Origin: Rhynchosporium graminicola
Taxonomy: Eukaryota > Ascomycota > Leotiomycetes > Helotiales > Ploettnerulaceae
NCBI GenBank assembly: GCA_900074885.1
Contig: FJUW01000007.1
Span: forward strand, 2,491,479 to 2,555,478
Direction: 5' to 3'
Length of the DNA stretch: 64,000 nucleotides
Part shown: positions 60,425-64,000 of the stretch, one piece after another
Layout of the letters: every line of letters starts with the position of its first letter
Position numbering within the stretch: position 1 is the first letter of the stretch
The notes under the pieces: model-generated
What the model was told of the DNA's origin: nothing
Databases searched by the model: none
Seen by the model: the letters and a program-made list of their open reading frames with translations, nothing else
Position numbers and translations under genes: made by a program

Positions 60425-61570
60425 GGCTAGAAGTAGAGCTCTAGACTAGCGCTTTGCGGGCACGCGTAATCGGGTATTAGTCTGAATTAACTTCTAGTTA
60501 GTCCTGAATAGAAGTACGCTATTAGCTAAAAGATAAGTTGATCCTTATATTAAGATTATTAATACTTTTAGTTAGTTATAACTTGCCGGAGGTCTATAAA
60601 TTATCAATTGAAGAGCGTTTAAGAGTAAGTTCTATTAGTAATTATAATACCGAGTTTACCGAAGGTCTAAGTTTTATCGATTATACCTAAGTACGTAAAA
60701 ACTCGACAAACATCTGTTCGATGCGACTAATACTAATAGAAAGCTCCCGAGTAGTCGATTCTATTTATAATTAATAGTCTTTAATCGATTAAAGTAATTC
60801 TATAATAAGTACGGAATCGGAGGGGCTGCGAGGGTATTCCGGTGAAGCTATAGGAGCTAGCTAAGCTTTCTTAGGAGGTATAGTATTAAGTAAGCGAGGC
60901 TAAGCGAAAGTGATAGAACACTTGAAAGTTATAAAAGAAGCGAAAGTCGAAATCGAATTCTAAAGAAGCTAAAAGATTAAGGAGAGTCAGATATCTTTAT
61001 TAAGTAGATATAGAAAGTATTAAATTAAAAGTTCTAGTAGAGGGAGGTCGATTCTGCTAAAGGGGATAAATTATACTAGGGTATAGGGATTATAAGTCGA
61101 ATTCCGATAATTTCCGCTAAGGTAATAAGCTACTTTATCCTAGCCTAAAAGTAAGGTTTTTCGCTATTAGAGCTACTTTCGGAAGGTTAAAGTCAGGTAA
61201 GGGGATAATAAATATTAGGGCTTATAGGGAAGTTTCTACCTAAAATTAGTCTGCTATTTTACTTCGTACGTACGAAGGAACAAGTTTCGAAGTATCCGAG
61301 AGTAACTTCGTAGTAATACTAGTGCTTCTAAGGCTGAATTACGTTCAAATTCCTAGCTATCTGAGAGATCTCTAGAATCTCGGCTCTTTTGAAAATCTAA
61401 CTATCGAATTCGTAATTAATAGTACTAACTATTTCCGTATAATTCCGAAAATCTAAAGTAAGTAGAGATAACTTAGCGAAGAGCTCCCTAGTAATCGTAC
61501 GTGCGAATCGAGTTTTCTAAGTAAGATATTATTTAATATTATCCCTAGTAGTCTTAATCTTTCTATTTAA

Positions 61571-61772
61571 TATAATAATATAAGACTTAAGGCGGTATAT
61601 AAGTAAGAATAAATAAGTAGGGAGGCTAAGAGCGATCTTATATAGTCTAGTATAAAGGAAACAGAAAGATATAGAGCTCTAAAGGAGTCTGCACCTTCTA
61701 TATATATAAGGAGGGTATACCTAAGGCACCGATACTGGCCCGTATCTGCTACGTATACTATGCGCTGTCACA
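61571..61772 (-). repeat. LTR D (5' LTR of the reverse-oriented element)
   Basis: 202 bp, same length as LTR C and similar throughout. On the minus strand it begins TGTGACAGCGCATAG, a canonical TG start that has decayed in C. Confidence 0.75.
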
Positions 61773-61803
61773 AAGATAGCGATATTATTTATCTAATAGA
61801 ATG

Positions 61804-62069
61804 TGACGACAGCTCACCTGAATATCATATGAGAAGAAGGATAGATAACAGGGCCCGAGTTTATAGGTATCCCGGCAGAACTAGTATCCGACTCGGTATA
61901 GTATCGGACTAGTACCGGTATATATATATAAGGTACTTTATACTCTATCTCTCTTCTTCTTCCTTCCTTATCTTTTTGTTTCCTTCGTAGTAGACTATAT
62001 AAGATCGCTCTTAGCCTCTCTACTTGTTTATTCTTACTTATATACTACCTTAAGTCTTATATTGTTATA
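61804..62069 (+). repeat. 5' LTR of Ty3/gypsy element B
   Basis: 266 bp, homologous over its full length to 52505-52770 and in the same orientation; starts TGACGACAGC. Confidence 0.85.
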
Positions 62070-64000
62070 TTAAATAAAAAGATTAAGATAGCAAGAGATA
62101 GCTTACTATAATATCTTAATACTAAGTTAGTTATTCGATAACTACTTATATATAGCCGAGATACTAGAGATCTCTCGGATAACTATGAATTAGGGTTTAA
62201 TTTAGCTTATTGTAAATAGTATAATAGAGGAGGTTTTCGCTAACGCTCCTTTAATAACTCCTTTAGTATAAAGGAATTATAGATAGATTTTAAAGAAAGT
62301 ATAATAAATACCCCGGAACTTTAACCTCTATATATCGCCGCCGAAATAGCCCTAATATACTCCTTTTTAAGTTACTATTATAGCTCTTAACTAATAAACT
62401 AGAGATCCCTCTAGTTCTAAGGGAACTTAACGCGATCCCTCCTACTCTACCTCTGAACCTAATCTATTATACTCTTTCTTACCTTAAATATCTCTTACCC
62501 TAGAGAATGTTAATACCTTATTAAGGAAGTACTAACTAAGAGGGAAAGGAAAATAAAAGCGAAATTTATTAGGAGTATAATTGCTAAGTACTCTTACTAC
62601 TATAGGTAACTCGAACCTAATCTATTCCCTCTTATAATAATTAGCGGACTAGGAGGAAAAGAATAACTCTCTAGAAGATACTATAGATAAACTAATTTCT
62701 GTATAAGATAAGTTCCTTATAAGGGTCTCTCGCTTATCTTCGACTCTCCTACTAGAACTAATACTATAATCTCCGCGTATAGCGGAATTTAATAACCTAA
62801 TAAACTCTATTCTAATACGTAGTACTAAGAGAGAGGATATTATTCCTAATAAACTATCTTCCTCTCCCGGCGCCGAATTAGTAAAGTTACGCCTTAGGAA
62901 GTCTTATCTTACTAAGAAGATCCTGCCCCTAGATAATAGATTAGACTTTACCTTCTTCTAATAGAGAGTATTAATACGAGATTAGCTAGCTATAAATACT
63001 AACTATTACCTTATAGACTTCTCCCGGCGCGTTCTTATATAGGGATTAGTTACTAGATTAGCTAAAGAGTATCTTACGCCTTAGTACCTTGCTAATAAGT
63101 TTAAAACTAGTAATAAAATAATCTCCTTATTAGAGGAGAACTTTCTTATTAGTTTAGAGGAAGATAACTACTATAACGCTTTCTACTACTTAGAAATATA
63201 ATAACCTAGCTATATACGCGAGACTTTCGCTGAGTTTCATAGTCGATTTTAAAGCGCTATTATCTAAGGTAAAGTTAAAAAGAAAAAGTAGTTCTTCTAT
63301 ATATAAGATAAGATTATATTATCTTTACGCGCTTTAACTCTTATTATTAAACTAATATAGAATAAGGACTACGCTTCTATAGTTAGATCCTTACTTTCTT
63401 TTAATACTAAGTATCGCTATAACTTAGAACGTACCTATCCTGAGAAAGCTACTGCCTAAGTATAGTACCGTAAGCTTACTATTATTACTACGACTACTAC
63501 TAGTTCTACCTCTTACCGGTCCTTAAGCTTAGCTCCTCGATAAACTACTCCCGTATTATACGTACGTACCTTTACCCCGGTATAATCTAGTACTCTCTCC
63601 GCGCTAAAACGCCCTACTACCTCGACCGGAGAACCCCTTAGGTATTATAGTTATAGATAGCTTAGTTATATTAAGTTAGATTACCCTAACCTACTTAAGG
63701 TTTAATTAATTAACGAATTTCCGGAAGAGGATTAAGTAACTAAAGAAGTAATAGAAGATATACCCTCCGAATCTGGACTAATACTAGAGGGAAATAATAA
63801 GGCTTAGGTAAAAACTCCTTCCTAAGTCTATATAAGTATAATCTCTCTAATCTAGACCTTAACTCCCTAATAAGAGATAAGTAATTTATATACCTGACTA
63901 TAGTTAGTATAAACGAGCTAGGAGTCTCTATAAATAGCCTAATCGATACCGGAGCGAATAGTTATCTATTTATTAATTGTACTCTTACTAGATAACTATC
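61804..64000 (+). mobile_element. Ty3/gypsy LTR retrotransposon B, RIP-inactivated, cut by the window end
   Basis: Second copy of element A's family, aligned to 52505 onward at an offset of about 9.3 kb. It contains the LTR, the gag-like region (about 62930-63420), the mutated zinc knuckle (about 63640-63690) and the start of the protease with 'LIDTGANSYLF' near 63940-63972. It differs from A by scattered transitions, mostly C/T and G/A. RT, RNase H and integrase would lie beyond the window. Confidence 0.82.

Larger units (their letters stand above)
58135..61772 (-). mobile_element. Reverse-oriented LTR element inserted in the gypsy integrase
   Basis: Bounded by two 202-bp LTRs, C (58135-58336) and D (61571-61772). 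The span includes one extra 1797-bp unit from the probable assembly duplication, so the real element is about 1.8 kb with an interior of about 1.4 kb. The interior is RIP-degraded, and I see no pol motifs in it. It is too short to be autonomous. Confidence 0.6.

Overview
The window is nuclear DNA of a filamentous ascomycete (Pezizomycotina; gene repertoire and intron style fit Leotiomycetes, but that rank is inference). Support: short 47-95 bp GT-AG introns, an intact fungal gene set (Hsp104, Mhr1/mL67, a Zn2Cys6 regulator, CSN1, NRDE-2, Utp10, Rdh54, Sec63, an Avl9/LCHN-type protein, a 2EXR protein), two small secreted proteins, and a long AT-rich block of retrotransposons riddled with the C-to-T/G-to-A changes left by repeat-induced point mutation (RIP).

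Layout. 1.65-4.45 kb: Hsp104 disaggregase (-), divergent from the mitochondrial ribosome/recombination protein mL67/Mhr1 (+, 4.93-6.38 kb). 6.88-8.41 kb: a sulfotransferase-fold P-loop protein (-). 8.4-14.6 kb: a gene-poor spacer full of TACC/GGTA-type simple repeats, holding a two-exon gene for a small secreted cysteine-rich protein (10.23-10.66 kb, -) and a MITE-like inverted-repeat element (13.88-14.03 kb) upstream of a seven-exon Zn2Cys6 transcription factor (14.64-17.94 kb, +). 18.4-20.0 kb: CSN1. 20.8-24.4 kb (-) and 24.7-30.2 kb (+): NRDE-2 and UTP10, sharing a 314-bp divergent promoter. 32.3-38.1 kb: RDH54 and SEC63 (+). 38.4-40.4 kb: Avl9/LCHN-type protein (-). 43.1-48.7 kb: a 2EXR protein (+), an unrecognised 275-aa protein (-) and a secreted protein whose first intron seems to end in TG rather than AG (-).

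50.1-64.0 kb: a gene-free, AT-rich, RIP-degraded block. A Ty3/gypsy element (5' LTR 52505-52770; gag, CCHC knuckle, protease, RT, RNase H, integrase remains in order to 58134) carries two nested insertions: a 662-bp element with 125-bp LTRs in RNase H, and a reverse-oriented element with 202-bp LTRs in the integrase. A second copy of the same gypsy family starts at 61804 and runs off the window. A single N at 58628 joins two apparently identical copies of a 1796-bp stretch, most likely an assembly overlap rather than biology.

The genes do not form a biosynthetic cluster or a shared pathway: the left 50 kb is an ordinary euchromatic neighbourhood of housekeeping genes, and the right 14 kb is a heterochromatin-like TE island with a secreted-protein gene close to the boundary. 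I did not find a convincing undescribed multi-gene system; the most noteworthy points are the nested TE architecture, the assembly duplication, the odd splice sites and the two small secreted proteins. CDS spans below include introns; exon limits are given in the text.
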